Shown here: positions 17,410 through 25,236 of the stretch, one piece after another | Layout: each line of letters begins with the position of its first letter | Numbering within the stretch: the first letter of the stretch is position 1 | Source of the DNA: Pseudomonas multiresinivorans | Lineage (GTDB): Bacteria > Pseudomonadota > Gammaproteobacteria > Pseudomonadales > Pseudomonadaceae | Length of the DNA: 64,000 nucleotides | Assembly (NCBI RefSeq): GCF_012971725.1 | Contig: NZ_CP048833.1 | Location: 5,704,001 to 5,768,000, forward strand | Reading direction: 5' to 3' | The notes under the pieces: model-generated | Told to the model about the DNA's origin: nothing | Databases searched by the model: none | The model's input: only the letters and a program-made list of their open reading frames with translations | Translations under genes and position numbers: made by a program

Positions 17410-18288
17410 TCAGCCGGTATGCAGCGCCCGGTAGTGACTGGGCGCCATGCCTACCACGCTCTTGAACAGCCGCGAGAAGTAGTACGGATCGGCGTAGCCC
17501 AGCTGCTCGGCGACCTGGCGCACTTCGAGATTGCCCTGGTCGAGCAGGCGGCAGGCGTGGGTCATCTTCAGGCGGATGAAATCCTGGATCGGCGCCTGGC
17601 CGGTCAGCGCGCGATAGGTCTTGGCGAAGTGGAAGCGCGACAGGCGGAACTGCGCGGCCAGTTCGTCGAGGTTCAGCGCATCGTGCAAATGCTCGCGCAT
17701 CATCGCCTGCACCGCCTCCACGTCCAGCACGCGACCGGATTTCAGCCGCGCGCGCGCCGGGCGCAGGGCCAGCGAAGTCAGCAGGCTCTGCAGCAGGTGG
17801 GCGGCATGGATGAAGTGCGGCAGGCTCAGGCCCTGGCGGCGCAGCGCCAACAGCGCGTCGAATTCCCCGAGGATGCGCGGCTGCACACCCACGCGCAGGC
17901 GCGGCGATTTGCCCAGCGGACGCAGGAAATCCTCCGCCAGCCGGCCTTCCAGGTGCACCCAGAAGATCGACCAGGGCCGCTGCGGATCGGCTCCATAGGC
18001 ATGGGCACGGCCCTTGGGCAGCACCAGCAGGTCACCACCGGTGACCTCGAATCGTCCATCCCCGGTTTCCAACCAACCATGCCCGGCGCTGCAGTAGATC
18101 AGCAGGTGGTCGTCCGGGCTTTCCCGCTCCATACGGTGCCCCACCGCTGCCGGGTAGTAGCCCAAGGCCAGTGGATAGCAGGCCTGACCTAGCGGATGGC
18201 GGTCCAGCGCTCGGCGCAGGCGTGGCGGGGTGATGAAACGCACGCCCTGCTGTGGCAGCGGCCAGGTGGAAATGAGCGGGCGGGACAC
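17410..18288 (-). CDS. AraC-family transcriptional regulator
   Basis: A 292-residue AraC/XylS regulator. The N-terminal cupin-like ligand domain is visible (HLLIYCSAGHGWLETG, then FEVTGGDLLVLPKGRAHAYG), and the C-terminal half has two helix-turn-helix motifs (LNLDELAAQFRLSRFHFAK and LEVRQVAEQLGYADPYYFSR), ending HYRALHTG. It is divergent from the acyl-CoA cluster, and the intergenic region contains a direct repeat 21 bases apart, the usual spacing for an AraC monomer pair. It probably controls the acyl-CoA genes; the effector is unknown. Confidence 0.92.
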   Translation of the reverse strand: MSRPLISTWPLPQQGVRFITPPRLRRALDRHPLGQACYPLALGYYPAAVGHRMERESPDDHLLIYCSAGHGWLETGDGRFEVTGGDLLVLPKGRAHAYGADPQRPWSIFWVHLEGRLAEDFLRPLGKSPRLRVGVQPRILGEFDALLALRRQGLSLPHFIHAAHLLQSLLTSLALRPARARLKSGRVLDVEAVQAMMREHLHDALNLDELAAQFRLSRFHFAKTYRALTGQAPIQDFIRLKMTHACRLLDQGNLEVRQVAEQLGYADPYYFSRLFKSVVGMAPSHYRALHTG

Positions 18289-18312
18289 GGCTGGCCTCCG
18301 GAATCGGCAATA

Positions 18313-18344
18313 CCAAGATCGTCCATCTATTGCCCAAGATCGTC
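18313..18344 (+). promoter_or_regulatory. Direct repeat operator, probably for the AraC regulator
   Basis: CCAAGATCGTC occurs at 18313-18323 and again at 18334-18344, identical over 11 bases with starts 21 bases apart (two helical turns). It lies in the 164-base gap between the AraC gene and the divergent acyl-CoA dehydrogenase gene. Such same-face direct repeats are typical sites of AraC-family proteins. Confidence 0.65.
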
Positions 18345-18428
18345 AATCCACAGCCGCGGGTGCAACCGCTATAACCGGAAGTCTCATAGCGAAAAGAACG
18401 CGTGCCGCCATGCACGCCGCTGTAGCCG

Positions 18429-18440
18429 ACAAGAATAAAC
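18429..18440 (+). promoter_or_regulatory. Possible Hfq/Crc motif before the acyl-CoA dehydrogenase gene
   Basis: The stretch acaagaataaac fits the AANAANAA pattern and lies directly before the AGAGG ribosome binding site. It would place this catabolic cluster under carbon catabolite repression. Evidence is pattern only. Confidence 0.45.
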
Positions 18441-18452
18441 AGAGGTAGCTGC

Positions 18453-19616
18453 ATGCATTTCGATCTGTCCGAAGAACAACGCCTGCTGGTGGACAGCGCC
18501 CGCGCCTTCGCCAGCCGCGAACTGGCGCCCCACGCCGCCGACTGGGACCGCCAGCACCACTTCCCGGTGGAGGTCATCCGTCGCGCCGCCGAACAGGGCT
18601 ACCTGGGCCTGAACATCGCCGAAGAGGACGGCGGCCTGGGCCTCTCGCGCCTGTCCGCCTCGCTGATCTTCGAGCAACTGGCCGCCGGCTGCGTCGCCAC
18701 CACCGCATACATGACCATCCACAACATGGCCAGCTGGATGCTCGCCAGCTTCGGCGACGCCGCGCTCAAGGAGCAGTGGCTGCCGGGGCTGATCGGCGGC
18801 GAGTTGCTGGCCTCCTACTGCCTCACCGAACCGGATGCCGGCTCCGACGCCGCGCGCCTGCGCACCCGCGCCAGGCGGGATGGCGACGACTACGTGCTCG
18901 ATGGCGCCAAGACCTTCATCTCCGGCGCCGGCAGCACCGACGTGCTGATCGTCATGGCGCGCACCGGCGAGGAAGGCGCGAAGGGCATTTCCTGCTTCCT
19001 GGTGCCGGCCAACGCCGAGGGCATCCGCTACGGCCGCAACGAGGACAAGATGGGCTGGAAGGCGCAGCCGACCCGCACCATCACCTTCGAAGGCGTGCGC
19101 ATTCCCGCCGGCAACCGCATCGGGCCGGAAGGCCAGGGCTTCGTCTATGCCATGAAGGGCCTGGATGGCGGCCGCCTGAACATCGCCAGCTGTTCCCTCG
19201 GCGCGGCCCTGGCGGCGCTGGAGCAATCGCTGCGCTACGTCGAGGAACGCAAGCAGTTCGGCAAGGCGCTGGCAGAGTTCCAGGCGTTGCAGTTCAAGCT
19301 CGCCGATATGCTCACCGACCTCACCGCCAGCCGGCAGATGGTGCGTCTGGCCGCGCACAAACTGGACCACAAGGACGGCGAGGCGACGCTGTACTGCGCC
19401 ATGGCCAAGCGCTTCGCCACCGACCGCTGCTTCGCCCTGTGCAACGAAGCACTGCAGCTGCACGGCGGCTACGGCTACCTGAACGACTACCCGCTGGAAC
19501 GCTGGGTGCGCGACAGCCGGGTGCACCAGATCCTCGAAGGCACCAACGAGATCATGCGGGTAATCGTCGCCCGCCGGCTGTTGGAACAGGGTGGGATGCT
19601 GGACAGATTGCTGTGA
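18453..19616 (+). CDS. Acyl-CoA dehydrogenase
   Basis: FAD enzyme that introduces a 2,3 double bond into an acyl-CoA. The 387-residue product has the usual signatures: FAD/substrate motif YCLTEPDAGSDA near residue 125, the second signature with QLHGGYGYLNDYPLERWVRD near 340-360, and the ILEGTNEIMRV segment near 365, which holds the catalytic glutamate in the short-chain members. Sequence and neighbours (enoyl-CoA hydratase, hydroxyisobutyryl-CoA hydrolase-like and beta-hydroxyacid dehydrogenase genes) resemble a branched-chain acyl-CoA (isobutyryl-CoA) route. The exact chain preference is not certain. Confidence 0.92.
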   Translation: MHFDLSEEQRLLVDSARAFASRELAPHAADWDRQHHFPVEVIRRAAEQGYLGLNIAEEDGGLGLSRLSASLIFEQLAAGCVATTAYMTIHNMASWMLASFGDAALKEQWLPGLIGGELLASYCLTEPDAGSDAARLRTRARRDGDDYVLDGAKTFISGAGSTDVLIVMARTGEEGAKGISCFLVPANAEGIRYGRNEDKMGWKAQPTRTITFEGVRIPAGNRIGPEGQGFVYAMKGLDGGRLNIASCSLGAALAALEQSLRYVEERKQFGKALAEFQALQFKLADMLTDLTASRQMVRLAAHKLDHKDGEATLYCAMAKRFATDRCFALCNEALQLHGGYGYLNDYPLERWVRDSRVHQILEGTNEIMRVIVARRLLEQGGMLDRLL

Positions 19617-19648
19617 TCACTGACCAACTCAGGAGTGGGCGGACAGAA

Positions 19649-19801
19649 CCCTCTCCCCCGCCCTCTCCCTGAAGGGAGAGGGAGCCGTCCGGCGTTTCGA
19701 GGTTGTTTCCGACTCAGCCGGTGAGTACCGGGTTCTCCAAGCGCTCAGGACAGTCCCCTCTCCCTTCGGAGCGGGGCGCGTAGCCAGGGTTAGGGAGAGG
19801 G
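19649..19801. repeat. Palindromic repeat of the CCCTCTCCC family
   Basis: Same architecture as the copy at 7286-7428: an inner inverted repeat ccctctccctgaagggagag, a variable core, and a second arm pair. The second arm carries the insertion cggagcggggcgcgtagcca. It separates the acyl-CoA dehydrogenase and enoyl-CoA hydratase genes. Confidence 0.8.
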
Positions 19802-19921
19802 AAGCCCGGCAAGAAATGGAAAAACCGCCCGCCGATGCGGGTGCAATCGAACAGAACGGACATGGACTCATCACGGTCCACCTGCCTAGAGTCCATGCCC
19901 ATGACCGCCAAGGAGATGCCC

Positions 19922-20740
19922 ATGAGCAACGCCCTCGAGCCCTACAAGCCCGGAGTCTTCGACCTGACCCACAAGCTGACGGTGGAAAAGCACGGCCATA
20001 CCGCGCTGATCACCATCAACCATCCGCCGGCCAATACCTGGGACCGCGACTCGCTGATCGGCCTGCGCCAGGTGATCGAGCACCTGAACCGCGACGACGA
20101 CATCTACGCCCTGGTGGTGACTGGGCAGGGGCCGAAATTCTTCTCCGCCGGCGCCGACCTGAACATGTTCGCCGACGGCGACAAGGCCCGCGCCCGCGAG
20201 ATGGCCCGCCGCTTCGGCGAAGCCTTCGAGGCGCTGCGCGACTTCCGTGGCGTCTCCATCGCGGCGATCAACGGCTACGCCATGGGCGGCGGCCTGGAGT
20301 GCGCCCTGGCCTGCGACATCCGCATCGCCGAGCGCCAGGCACAGATGGCCCTGCCCGAAGCTGCCGTGGGCCTGCTGCCCTGCGCCGGCGGCACCCAGGC
20401 GCTGCCGTGGCTGGTGGGCGAAGGCTGGGCCAAGCGCATGATCCTCTGCGGCGAGCGCGTGGATGCCGAGACCGCACTGCGCATCGGCCTAATCGAGCAG
20501 ATCGTCGATACCGGCGAAGCCCGCGGCACCGCCCTGCTGCTGGCGGCCAAGGTCGCGCGGCAGAGCCCGGTGGCGGTGCGCACCATCAAGCCGCTGATCC
20601 AGGGCGCCCGCGTACGCGGCCCGACCACCTGGCTGCCGGAGGAGCGCGAGCGCTTCGTCGACCTGTTCGACGCCGATGACACCCGCGAAGGCGTGAATGC
20701 CTTCCTGGAGAAACGCGATCCGCACTGGCGCAACCAATAA
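19922..20740 (+). CDS. dspI: Enoyl-CoA hydratase, DspI type
   Basis: Crotonase-fold enzyme of 272 residues. The oxyanion-hole motifs are present (FFSAGADLNMF near residue 76, and NGYAMGGGLECALACDIRIA near 117), with the catalytic-site PEAAVGLLPCAGGTQALP segment. By recollection the sequence is very close to P. aeruginosa PA0745 (DspI), linked to synthesis of the biofilm dispersal signal cis-2-decenoic acid. The start was set at 19922, after an AAGGAG site, rather than the longer frame at 19835, which lacks family similarity. The next gene begins 10 bases later. Biochemical function may simply be hydration of enoyl-CoA in this cluster. Confidence 0.87.
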   Translation: MSNALEPYKPGVFDLTHKLTVEKHGHTALITINHPPANTWDRDSLIGLRQVIEHLNRDDDIYALVVTGQGPKFFSAGADLNMFADGDKARAREMARRFGEAFEALRDFRGVSIAAINGYAMGGGLECALACDIRIAERQAQMALPEAAVGLLPCAGGTQALPWLVGEGWAKRMILCGERVDAETALRIGLIEQIVDTGEARGTALLLAAKVARQSPVAVRTIKPLIQGARVRGPTTWLPEERERFVDLFDADDTREGVNAFLEKRDPHWRNQ

Positions 20741-20750
20741 GGCCCCGACC

Positions 20751-21854
20751 ATGAATGTGATGTTCGAAGAACGCCCCGGCCTGCACGGCTTCCGCATTGG
20801 CGTGGTGACGCTGGACGCGGAGAAGAGCCTGAACGCCCTGAGCCTGCCGATGATCGAGGCGATGAACCATCAGCTGCGCGTGTGGAAGGACGACCCGCAG
20901 ATCGCCTGCGTGGTGTTGCGCGGCAACGGCGGCAAGGCCTTCTGCGCCGGCGGCGACGTTCGCAAGCTGGTGGACGCCTGCCGCGAGCAGCCCGGCGAAG
21001 TTCCCGCCCTCGCCCGCCGCTTCTTCGCCGATGAATACCGCCTGGACTACCTCATCCACACCTACGGCAAACCGCTGATCTGCTGGGCCCACGGCTACGT
21101 GATGGGCGGCGGCATGGGCCTGATGCAGGGCGCCGGCGTGCGCATCGTCACGCCCAGCAGCCGCCTGGCCATGCCGGAAGTGAATATCGGCCTGTACCCG
21201 GATGTCGGCGCGAGCTGGTTCCTCGCCCGCCTGCCCGGCCGCCTCGGCCTGTTCCTCGGCCTGACCGCCACGCAGATGAACGCCCGCGACGCACTGGACC
21301 TGGACCTCGCCGACCGCTTCCTGCTCGACACCCAGCAGGAAGACCTGATCGAAGGCCTGGTGCAACTGAACTGGCGCGAACAGGCCGACGTGCAACTGCA
21401 CAGCCTGCTCCAGGCACTGGAAAACGAAGCCCGCGGTGAATTGCCGGATGCCCAGTTGCTGCCGCGCCGCGAACGCCTGGATGCGGTGCTGGACAGCGCC
21501 AACATCGCCGAGGCCTGGCACGCCCTCACCGCACTGGCCGATGACGAGGACACGCTGATCGCGCGGGGAGCGAAGACCCTCGCCTCGGGCTGCCCGCTGA
21601 CCGCCCATCTGGTCTGGGAGCAGATCCGCCGCGCGCGCCATCTGTCGACTGCCGAGGTGTTCCGCATGGAGTACGCGATGAGCCTGAACTGCTGTCGCCA
21701 CCCGGAGTTCCCGGAAGGCGTGCGGGCCCGGCTGATCGACAAGGACAACACCCCGCACTGGCACTGGCCGGATATCGCTGCCATACCTGATGCTGTGGTG
21801 AATGCGCACTTCGACGCGACCTGGGAGGGCGAGCATCCGCTGGCGGATCTGTAA
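20751..21854 (+). CDS. Enoyl-CoA hydratase/isomerase, 3-hydroxyisobutyryl-CoA hydrolase-like
   Basis: A 367-residue crotonase-superfamily protein, longer than a plain hydratase and close to the length of 3-hydroxyisobutyryl-CoA hydrolases. The first CoA/oxyanion segment is ACVVLRGNGGKAFCAGGDVR, the second GYVMGGGMGLMQGAGVRIVT, and the acidic MPEVNIGLYPDVGASWFLA motif is typical of the hydrolase group. The C-terminal region (TAEVFRMEYAMSLNC, then FPEGVRARLIDKD) is also characteristic of that group. It follows dspI by 10 bases, so the two are cotranscribed. Valine catabolism is the likely context. Confidence 0.85.
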   Translation: MNVMFEERPGLHGFRIGVVTLDAEKSLNALSLPMIEAMNHQLRVWKDDPQIACVVLRGNGGKAFCAGGDVRKLVDACREQPGEVPALARRFFADEYRLDYLIHTYGKPLICWAHGYVMGGGMGLMQGAGVRIVTPSSRLAMPEVNIGLYPDVGASWFLARLPGRLGLFLGLTATQMNARDALDLDLADRFLLDTQQEDLIEGLVQLNWREQADVQLHSLLQALENEARGELPDAQLLPRRERLDAVLDSANIAEAWHALTALADDEDTLIARGAKTLASGCPLTAHLVWEQIRRARHLSTAEVFRMEYAMSLNCCRHPEFPEGVRARLIDKDNTPHWHWPDIAAIPDAVVNAHFDATWEGEHPLADL

Positions 21855-21871
21855 CCGCCACGGTCGTCCCC

Positions 21872-21991
21872 TGTAGGAGCGAGCTTGTGACCCACAGGGA
21901 TGTGGAAATGCCGAAATCCGTCGGGAACGGATTCGGCCTCGCGAACCAGCCCCGCTGCGGGGGCTCGTTCGCGAGCAAGCTCGCTCCTACA
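21872..21991. repeat. REP palindrome (GTAGGAGCGAGC family)
   Basis: A pair of inverted arms, tgtaggagcgagcttgtgac at the left and gttcgcgagcaagctcgctc followed by ctaca at the right, flanks a core with a second inverted repeat (tcgggaacggattcg region). The left arm is diverged. It lies in the gap before the beta-hydroxyacid dehydrogenase gene. Confidence 0.85.
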
Positions 21992-22039
21992 AAGAGCAAA
22001 AGCGCTGGAGTGCCTGTCGTTGAACAGGAGGAAACCAGC

Positions 22040-22924
22040 ATGCAAACCATCGCCTTCATCGGCCTCGGCCACATGGGCGCCCCCATGGCCGCCAACCTGA
22101 TCAAGGCCGGCTACCTGCTGCGCGTGTTCGACCTGGTGCAGAGCGCCATCGACGGCCTGGTCGTCCAGGGTGCCAGCGCCGCTCGCAGCGCCCATGACGC
22201 GGTAGACGACGCCGACGTGGTGGCCACCATGCTGCCGGCCAGCGGGCACGTCGAGGGGCTCTACCTCGGCAACGAGGGCCTGCTGGCGCACATCGCCCCC
22301 GGCACCCTGGTACTGGAGTGCTCCACCATCGCCCCCGCCTCGGCGCGCAAGGTCCACCAGGCTGCGGCCGAGCGCGGTATTCCCATGCTCGATGCACCGG
22401 TCTCCGGCGGCACCGGCGGCGCCATCGCCGGCACCCTGACCTTCATGGTCGGTGGTGACGCCGAAGTACTCGAACGCGCCCGCCCGGTGTTCTCCGCCAT
22501 GGGCCGGAACATCTTCCACGCCGGCGGCGACGGCGCCGGGCAGGTCGCCAAGGTGTGCAACAACCAGTTGCTCGCCGTGCTGATGATCGGCACCGCCGAA
22601 TCCCTCGCCCTCGGCGCCGCCAATGGGCTGGACCCTGCCGTGTTGTCGGAAATCATGCGCCGCAGCTCCGGCGGCAACTGGGCGTTGGAGGTGTACAACC
22701 CCTGGCCCGGCGTCATGGAGAATGCCCCCGCCTCACGCGGCTACACCGGTGGCTTCATGACGTCGCTGATGACCAAGGACCTGGGCCTGGCGCTGGAAAC
22801 GGCGCAGGTCAGCGGCAACAGCACGCCCATGGGCAGCCTGGCACTGGCGCTGTATCGCCTGCTGATGAAACAGGGCCATGGCGAGCAGGACTTCTCGGTG
22901 GTGCAGAAACTCTTCGATAACTGA
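22040..22924 (+). CDS. NAD-dependent beta-hydroxyacid dehydrogenase (3-hydroxyisobutyrate/L-serine type)
   Basis: A 294-residue member of the beta-hydroxyacid dehydrogenase family. The dinucleotide motif GLGHMGAPMAANL lies at residues 8-20, the substrate motif DAPVSGGTGGA near 118-128, and the catalytic lysine is Lys171 (KVCNNQ). It is usually annotated as 3-hydroxyisobutyrate dehydrogenase (MmsB), but the closely related P. aeruginosa PA0743 was characterised as an NAD-dependent L-serine dehydrogenase, so the substrate is left open. The start is the ATG at 22040 after AGGAGG; an upstream frame from 21887 is read-through of the REP element. It ends the acyl-CoA cluster. Confidence 0.87.
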   Translation: MQTIAFIGLGHMGAPMAANLIKAGYLLRVFDLVQSAIDGLVVQGASAARSAHDAVDDADVVATMLPASGHVEGLYLGNEGLLAHIAPGTLVLECSTIAPASARKVHQAAAERGIPMLDAPVSGGTGGAIAGTLTFMVGGDAEVLERARPVFSAMGRNIFHAGGDGAGQVAKVCNNQLLAVLMIGTAESLALGAANGLDPAVLSEIMRRSSGGNWALEVYNPWPGVMENAPASRGYTGGFMTSLMTKDLGLALETAQVSGNSTPMGSLALALYRLLMKQGHGEQDFSVVQKLFDN

Positions 22925-23047
22925 CCTTATTGTGAAGCCGCGCTTACGAGTGCATGGCGTGAGGGTGGCTTTATCCACGAGCGCGCCGGGTCGAAGATGA
23001 ATCACCTGCCGCCAGCGCGCGGCGATTTCTCCCACAAAGGTGATTCC

Positions 23048-23689
23048 ATGAACATTGCCCTGATCGGCGCGACCGGCCACGTTGGCCACTACTTCCTCGA
23101 AGAAGCCCTGCGCCGCGGCCATAGCGTGACCGCGCTGGTGCGCGACCCGGCGAAGCTGCCGGCGCGCGACAACCTCAAGGTGGTCCAGGCCGACGTCTAC
23201 GACCCGGCCCAGGTCGCCCGCGCCGTGGCCGGGCAGGACGTCGTGGTCAGCGCATTCAATGCCGGCTGGGGCAACCCGGATATCCGTGGCGCCCACGCCA
23301 AGGGCAGCCGCGCCATTCTTGACGGCGTGAAGGCGTCCGGCGTGAAGCGCCTGCTGGTGCTCGGCGGCGCCGGCAGCCTGGAGATCGCCCCCGGCCAGCG
23401 CCTGGTGGACAGCCCGGAATTCCCCGAGCAATGGAAACAGGGTGCACTGGGCGCCGCCGACGCGCTGGACCAGTTGCGCGCCGAGAAGGAACTCGACTGG
23501 GCTTTCCTCAGCCCGGCGATGCTGCTCGACGGCGAAACCCGCACCGGCAGCTTCCGCATCGGCGGCGACCAGGTGCTGTTCGATGGCAACGGCGAGAGCC
23601 GCATTTCCCTGCCGGACCTGGCGGTGGCGATGATCGACGAGGCCGAGCAGGCCAATCATCATCAGCAGCGGTTTACCGCGGCTTATTGA
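23048..23689 (+). CDS. NAD(P)-binding oxidoreductase, NmrA/YwnB-type
   Basis: A 213-residue Rossmann-fold protein of the atypical short-chain dehydrogenase (NAD(P)H-binding, YwnB/NmrA-like) group. The glycine motif GATGHVGHYF lies at residues 7-16, and a conserved LLVLGGAGSLEIAPGQ segment is typical of the group. It lacks the YxxxK catalytic pair of classical SDRs, so it may be a redox sensor or use another chemistry. An in-frame start at 22997 exists, but the ATG at 23048 matches the family N-terminus (MNIALIGATG). It stands alone before the lap genes. Function is not known. Confidence 0.82.
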   Translation: MNIALIGATGHVGHYFLEEALRRGHSVTALVRDPAKLPARDNLKVVQADVYDPAQVARAVAGQDVVVSAFNAGWGNPDIRGAHAKGSRAILDGVKASGVKRLLVLGGAGSLEIAPGQRLVDSPEFPEQWKQGALGAADALDQLRAEKELDWAFLSPAMLLDGETRTGSFRIGGDQVLFDGNGESRISLPDLAVAMIDEAEQANHHQQRFTAAY

Positions 23690-23726
23690 GCATCGCTGCC
23701 AGTAACGCCGGCTCAGGGCCTTCTGG

Positions 23727-23797
23727 GTAGGAGCGGACTCCGTCCGCGATCGGTCCGCATCGCGACGGAATCCATCGCGGACAGAGTCCGCTCCTAC
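23727..23797. repeat. REP palindrome (GTAGGAGCGGAC family)
   Basis: Complete two-armed element: gtaggagcggactccgtccg at the left and cgcggacagagtccgctcct plus ac at the right, inverted to each other. It lies between the converging oxidoreductase and lapC genes. Half copies occur at 7234-7258 and 44236-44260. Confidence 0.85.
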
Positions 23798-23865
23798 GCA
23801 ACGGGCAACACCGGAGCTGGTCCGGCCCAGCAGGAAGCCCGCTTCACCATTGCCGCAGCAATCGA

Positions 23866-25236
23866 TCAGCGCTCGCGCAGCGCTTCCGCCTTGGCCCGCA
23901 GGATGGGCTTGAGCAGGTAGCTGAGGATGCTCTTCTTGCCCGTCATGATGTCCACGGTGGCGATCATGCCGGGGATGATCAGCAGCGGTTTGTCGTCGCT
24001 GCCCAGGTGGCTTTTGCGGGTGCGCAGCTTGATCAGGTAGAAGCTGTTGCCGTCATCGTCGGTGACGGTGTCGGCGCCGATCTGCTCCAGGTCCGCCTGC
24101 AGGCCGCCGTAGATGGTGTAGTCGTAGGCGGTGAACTTGACCATGGCGTGCTGGCCGGGGCGCAGGAAGGCGATGTCCTGCGGACGGATGCGCGCTTCCA
24201 CCAGCAGGGTGTCGTCCAGCGGGACGATCTCGATCAGGTCGCTGCCCGGCTGGATCACACCGCCGATGGTGTTCACCAGCAGCTGCTTGACGATGCCGCG
24301 CACTGGCGAGGTGACCAGGGTGCGGCTGACGCGGTCTTCCAGCGCCTTGCCGGTGGCCGTGGCCTTGCTCAGTTCGGTGCGGGCTTCGTTGAGTTCCTTC
24401 AGCGCATCGCTGCGGAAGCGCGAGCGGGTCTCGGCGACCTTGCGCTCCACTTCCTTCACCGCTGCCTCGGCCCGTGGGATCGCCAGGGTGGTGGCATCGA
24501 GCTGGCCACGGTTTTCCACTTCACCGCGCTTGAGACGCAGCAGCTCTACCTGGGACATCGCGCCCTGGGCCACCAGCGGCTCGGACATGGAAATCTCCTG
24601 GCGCAGCAGGTTCAGGCTGTTGCGGTACTGCGCCTGCTTGGAGACGAACTCGCGCAGTTCCTGCTGCTTCTGCACCAGTTGTTGCTGCAGGCCGTCGGTT
24701 TCATCCTTGAGCTGCTGCTGGCGGCTGTGGAACAGCGCCTCTTCACTGCTGGCCTGGCCGGGCACCTTGGCGCGCACATCGTCGGGAATGTTCAGCGCTC
24801 GCTCTTCCACCTCGGCAGACAGGCGCTCAACGCGCAGGAACATCGCCAGGCGGTCGGCCTCGGTCTCGCCGACGTTGGACTGGAAGCGCGTCGGGTCCAG
24901 GCGCATCAGCTGCTCGCCGGCCTGCACCACCTGCCCTTCGTGGACGAATATCTGCGAGACGATGCCGCCTTCCAGGTTCTGGATCTTCTGCACCTTGGAC
25001 GAAGGAATCGCCTTGCCCTCGCCGCGGGTGACTTCGTCGATCTGCGCGAAGTGTGCCCAGAGCAGCAGGAAGGCGACGAAGCCGATCAGGATCCAGATGG
25101 TCAAGCGCACCACGCGCGGCGCGTCCTCGATCAGCGCCTTGCTGACTTCCGGAAGCGGCTGGCCGGAGAGGTTGTCGCCGCCCTTGAAATAGCCACGGAC
25201 AGAGTGGCGGATACTGCCCAGAGGATTAAGCGACAC
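23866..25236 (-). CDS. lapC: Type I secretion membrane fusion protein LapC (HlyD family)
   Basis: Adaptor protein of 456 residues that links the ABC ATPase LapB to the outer-membrane LapE. One transmembrane helix lies near residues 44-62 (VVRLTIWILIGFVAFLLLWA), followed by the first lipoyl half (GGIVSQIFVHEGQVVQAGEQ), a long alpha-helical coiled-coil hairpin rich in Gln/Glu, then the returning lipoyl half with SPVRGIVKQLLVNTIGG and the C-terminal beta-barrel. Its start overlaps lapB by 11 bases. It is the last gene of lapE-lapB-lapC. Confidence 0.94.
   Translation of the reverse strand: MSLNPLGSIRHSVRGYFKGGDNLSGQPLPEVSKALIEDAPRVVRLTIWILIGFVAFLLLWAHFAQIDEVTRGEGKAIPSSKVQKIQNLEGGIVSQIFVHEGQVVQAGEQLMRLDPTRFQSNVGETEADRLAMFLRVERLSAEVEERALNIPDDVRAKVPGQASSEEALFHSRQQQLKDETDGLQQQLVQKQQELREFVSKQAQYRNSLNLLRQEISMSEPLVAQGAMSQVELLRLKRGEVENRGQLDATTLAIPRAEAAVKEVERKVAETRSRFRSDALKELNEARTELSKATATGKALEDRVSRTLVTSPVRGIVKQLLVNTIGGVIQPGSDLIEIVPLDDTLLVEARIRPQDIAFLRPGQHAMVKFTAYDYTIYGGLQADLEQIGADTVTDDDGNSFYLIKLRTRKSHLGSDDKPLLIIPGMIATVDIMTGKKSILSYLLKPILRAKAEALRER

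Noticed and set aside
21887..22039. An N-terminal extension of the beta-hydroxyacid dehydrogenase
   Set aside because: The extra residues are a read-through of the REP element, and the ATG at 22040 has a good ribosome binding site and the conserved GLGHMG start.
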